DNA of 11,075 nt from Isohypsibius dastychi (taxonomy: Eukaryota; Tardigrada; Eutardigrada; Parachela; Isohypsibiidae). Positions 8,071 to 11,075 of this stretch are shown here, piece after piece. Positions within the stretch are counted from its first letter, which is position 1. Every line of letters starts with the position of its first letter. The stretch spans positions 1-11,075 of the forward strand of contig JAQIWT010001367.1 of assembly GCA_034696485.1 (NCBI GenBank), given 5' to 3'. A program made the translations under genes and the position numbers. A model generated the notes under the pieces. It had not been told where the DNA came from, did no database searches, and was given only the letters and a program-made list of their open reading frames with translations.

Positions 8071-11000
8071 TTATTGGTTGCCAATCGCAACAAGTCTGCC
8101 ATCAAAAGTGGCTAAATAAACCAACCCATCAGCAGCCACCACAGAGGCGAACTTGGTGGGGTTCCCGGTATTGAACCGTGCCAGCAGGGCAATATTACCG
8201 GCTGAGTCAGGCATTCCATCAAAAACTAGCAGTGATCCATCCCTCCTGTCCGCAACCCACACAGTCGCGCTTCCTGGCTGTGAGCCCTGAGAAATCACCG
8301 TTGACGGCGTCCCAAACAAAAACGGAAAATCAGTGCTTGTCCGACCAACAATGTCGAACCGTGGTAGGCCGGAAATTGCATCAATGCTGTGTCTAAATGC
8401 ATTTAACGGGCCACCTTGCGCAACATGGTACATCATTCGATCACCTGGCCATACAGATGGCGTGCAGAACAGCTGGATGCCTTGTCGAAATCCCAAATTG
8501 CCAATCCGCTGAATGACTAAATCGCGTCGATCTGGCCCTTGTTGAAATCCTCCCAAGTTATCGATGTCGAGAACGTAGAGGAAACCCTCTTTACCCACAG
8601 TCACGCCCAAGTTGGGATGTTGGTCAGTGCCAAACTCTCTCGGGAGTAACGCCACACCTGGTAAGTGGAACATATTTGAGCTCAACTATACACACACTGG
8701 AAGTGAGTCTACCTGCAGTTCCCAGATCGAGGTCAACTTGGTCCAAGAACTCCACGTTAAAAGGCGTGAAGAAATCAGTAACCCTCATGGAATCCACGTT
8801 CAGGTTGAATACTGCCTCAGACATGACAATGGGTGGTCGATTGCCAGGGATGGGTGCGTCGAAATCGGTATCACCGAAAGCATTCCCCAAAGACCCAAAC
8901 AACCTCCCAACACGGTCGGATGACAGCCCGGTGCCTGCATGCCATATTCCGGAGGCAAAGGCATCGCTAGCGTTACCAGTTGAAACGAAAAGGTCATCAA
9001 TATTGCCGGAACGCGCGTCGACCTTGATGATCCATCCATGATAGCGGTCGAAGTCACAGTGTGAAGCAAATGGAACATAAAGTTTCCCGTCTAGCAAAAG
9101 AAGTCCGGGTCTTTGCATTTGAACCCCTGCATTGAATGTTTTGCCGTCTTTCGAGCCTTGTAATATGACTGGGTACCCAGCTCGGGTTTCCAAAGTGCTG
9201 ACATCAAGAGCTTGCAGAACATACCTGTGAAAAAAAGTTGAATAATGCTCTGTGACTTGCAGTGGTCTGATATGATACTCACAGGGCGTTAGCTTGTCCA
9301 CTGGAAGTGTTCGGTCTGTATGTCTTGTAGGTCAAGAAAACTGTATTTGTGGAGGAGTCGATTACTGGTGTCGCAAGCATCCCCACAAACGGGACAACGT
9401 CAGTGCATGTTGGAGCTTCTTGCCTCATGTCATACGGTAGGCCGAAGTTCCGACGTCGGAGTACTTCTCCCGATCTGGCATCGATAACATACACGTTGTT
9501 CTGCATCCCGACAAGAACAACTACTCCACAGTAAACCAGAGGGGCAGCATAAAATTGCTCCCCCATATTCACAATACTCTCCCACTTCTGTTCGAGAGGC
9601 CGTCTCTTATCGATGCCGGAGTCAGGATACCAGTTACGGCGCTCGTTGCCGTTTGCTTGTGTAGTGACATCACTGTTTCTGCAAAGACTTGGAGCAGAAG
9701 TTGTCGTTGTTGGCGTAGTAGTGGTGGGAGTAGTAGTCGTCGGAGTTGTCGTTGTTGGAGTTGTAGTGGTCGGAGTAGTGGTTGTCGGAGTTGTTGTTGT
9801 TGGAGTAGTAGTCGTCGGAGTTGTCGTTGTTGGAGTAGTAGTGGTGGGAGTTGTCGTTGTTGGAGTAGTAGTGGTGGGAGTTGTCGTTGTTGGAGTAGTC
9901 GTTGTTGGAGTTGTCGTTGTTGGAGTTGTCGTTGTTGGAGTAGTAGTAGTCGGAGTTGTCGTTGTTGGAAGAGTCGTTGTTGGAGTTGTCGTTGTTGGAG
10001 TTGTCGTTGTTGGAGTAGTAGTTGTCGGAGTTGTTGTTGGGGTAGTAGTCGTCGGAGTTGTCGTTGTTGGAGTTGTCGTTGTTGGAGTAGTCGTTGTTGG
10101 AGTAGTAGTGGTCGGAGTAGTGGTTGTCGGAGTTGTTGTTGTTGGAGTAGTAGTGGTCGGAGTAGTCGTTGTTGGAGTTGTCGTTGTTGGAGTAGTAGTG
10201 GTCGGAGTTGTCGTTGTTGGAAGAGTCGTTGTTGGAGTTGTCGTTGTTGGAGTTGTCGTTGTTGGAGTAGTAGTTGTCGGAGTTGTTGTTGGGGTAGTAG
10301 TCGTCGGAGTTGTCGTTGTTGGAGTTGTCGTTGTTGGAGTAGTAGTAGTCGGAATTGTCGTTGTCGGAGTTGTAGTGGTCGGAGTTGTAGTCGTCGGAGT
10401 TGGCGTTGTTGGAGTTGTTATTGTTGGAGTAGTAGCCATCGGAGTAGTAGTGGTAGGAGCGGTCGTTGTCGGAGTACTACTATCACTTGTTGAGCTAGTA
10501 GTGGCAGGAGTTGCCGTGGTGGCTATTGGAGTTGTTGAAGGGATCGTCGGTATGGCTGTGGTAGTAGCGGCCTGAGTACTACCCAGTGCTACTGTGGTTG
10601 AGGAAGCTGTCGTGGCGGCTGACGTTGTCTCCATGGTAGTGGATTGAGTAGTTGCGGAGGTAACGTTTGCTGTGGTAACGGAAGGACAATACAAACCGTA
10701 ACATGGCGTGCTGGAGGTAGCCTGCACTGGTACGGTTGAACTCTCAGTCGAAATCTGAGCTGTTGTAGCGATACTGGGAACCGTGTAATAAATTGGATTA
10801 ACGGTAAGGGGGTCAGAAATTCTGACTATCGATGGCTTCAGTTTGCGGCGTAGGAGAGCTTTGGGATCTAGGGAGTAACTGCTTAACAAAGTGTGAATTT
10901 AGTCATGCTAATCAGCCTCTTACCGTAACAACACCAAGAACCGTCAAAATCGGCACAGTCTTTCCTTGAAACACTGATTTCCATCTCCTCACAATTGCCA

Positions 11001-11075
11001 TCGAGATCGTCAAGCCCGGCGCAGAATCCGCGGATGCGCCCTCGTTCCATCAAGTCAGGAGTACATGACTGTATC
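8071..11075 (-). CDS. Secreted mucin-like protein with PQQ-like beta-propeller (5' end off window)
   Basis: Exons in gene order: 11075-10924 (partial), 10867-9283, 9224-8713 and 8657-8071. Introns are 56, 58 and 55 bp, GT-AG, with matching phases. They give 944 residues in the window, ending at TAA 8073-8071. In-window residues 4-49 hold six cysteines (four spaced, then CC, ending DGSWCCYD). A linker contains TPCYGLYCPS. Residues about 84-440 form a Thr/Pro/Ser stalk, largely TTTTP units, expected to carry dense O-glycans. From about 470 to the end is a PQQ-like beta-propeller: VVLVGMQNNVYVIDARSGEV, KLYVPFASHCDFDRYHGWII, KVDARSGNIDDLFVSTGN, FLDQVDLDLGTAGVALLP, VTVGKEGFLYVLDIDNLGG and a closing blade LVYLATFDGRLVAIG. 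Such propellers are common in bacteria and often lack enzyme activity. No cofactor-binding dehydrogenase signature is evident. Signal peptide and start lie beyond 11075. The first junction (acceptor ccctag at 10868) is the least certain. Confidence 0.85.
9699..10469 (-). repeat. Coding VNTR of 15-bp TTTTP units
   Basis: About 257 codons of near-perfect pentapeptide repeat TTTTP, interrupted by shorter TTTP units, two TTTLP variants and one TTTIP. The 15-bp DNA unit varies mainly at third codon positions (all four ACN codons are used), so the peptide is better conserved than the DNA. This argues for selection on the protein. Length is a multiple of three throughout and the frame is kept. Confidence 0.93.
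9912..10342. repeat. Higher-order duplication within the VNTR, 252-bp period
   Basis: The block 9912-10090 recurs at 10164-10342. By eye there is one difference over about 179 bases (a at 9949 versus g at 10201). Both copies carry the same markers: a TTTLP variant (ggaagagtc at 9967 and 10219) and a shortened TTTP unit (ggagttgttgttgggg). The offset of 252 bp is 84 codons, so frame is preserved. This fits a recent unequal exchange or slippage. Confidence 0.8.

Noticed and set aside
7875-8105. 76-codon minus-strand open frame with a hydrophobic stretch, overlapping the end of the propeller gene
   Set aside because: It starts inside the propeller's last exon in another frame, has no family resemblance and lies mostly in the convergent 3' region.
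8612-9041. Plus-strand open frames of about 100-120 codons opposite the propeller exons
   Set aside because: They are shadows of well-supported minus-strand coding exons and intron.
9555-10575. Two long plus-strand open frames (over 300 codons each) reading VVVVG repeats and CRCWS-type repeats
   Set aside because: They are antisense shadows of the TTTTP array. A repeat of ACN and CCN codons cannot produce stops on the other strand in these frames. The minus frame continues into a recognisable propeller across spliced exons; these do not.

Overview
The window is animal nuclear DNA. It carries intron-rich genes with canonical GT-AG introns, most only 50-60 bp long. The gene content is metazoan: a class I GLUT-type sugar transporter, a natriuretic-peptide-type (ANF_receptor) membrane receptor and a secreted mucin-like protein. 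Small introns, tight spacing and moderate GC fit a compact invertebrate genome. A tardigrade is my best guess, from general knowledge of such genomes, but I see no species-diagnostic sequence.

Layout, left to right. (1) 1-204, minus: an open coding stretch running off the left edge, family unknown. (2) 462-694, minus: a two-exon gene for a tiny cysteine-containing secreted peptide. (3) 1069-1432: a complete 364-bp non-autonomous hAT-type element with imperfect 16-bp terminal inverted repeats and a perfect 8-bp target duplication, containing a 17-base G run. (4) About 1620-2251, plus: a decayed coding-like stretch. (5) 2342-4509, plus: a ten-exon, 532-residue facilitative hexose transporter, with a possible TATA box at 2258-2265. 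(6) 4510-5194: intergenic. (7) 5195-7793, plus: a twelve-exon, 524-residue single-pass receptor with an ANF-type ligand-binding ectodomain and a tail of about 50 residues, lacking the kinase-like and guanylyl cyclase domains. This is the architecture of natriuretic peptide clearance receptors. (8) 8071-11075, minus: the 3' four exons of a large secreted protein that runs off the right edge. It combines a six-cysteine module, a Thr/Pro mucin stalk of about 357 residues dominated by TTTTP repeats, and a C-terminal PQQ-like beta-propeller resembling bacterial proteins.

The receptor and the propeller-mucin gene are convergent and only 277 bp apart. I see no evidence of shared regulation or of one pathway: the genes look like unrelated neighbours. 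The most unusual item is the mucin/propeller fusion. The orphan clearance-type receptor and the clean hAT-type element follow.
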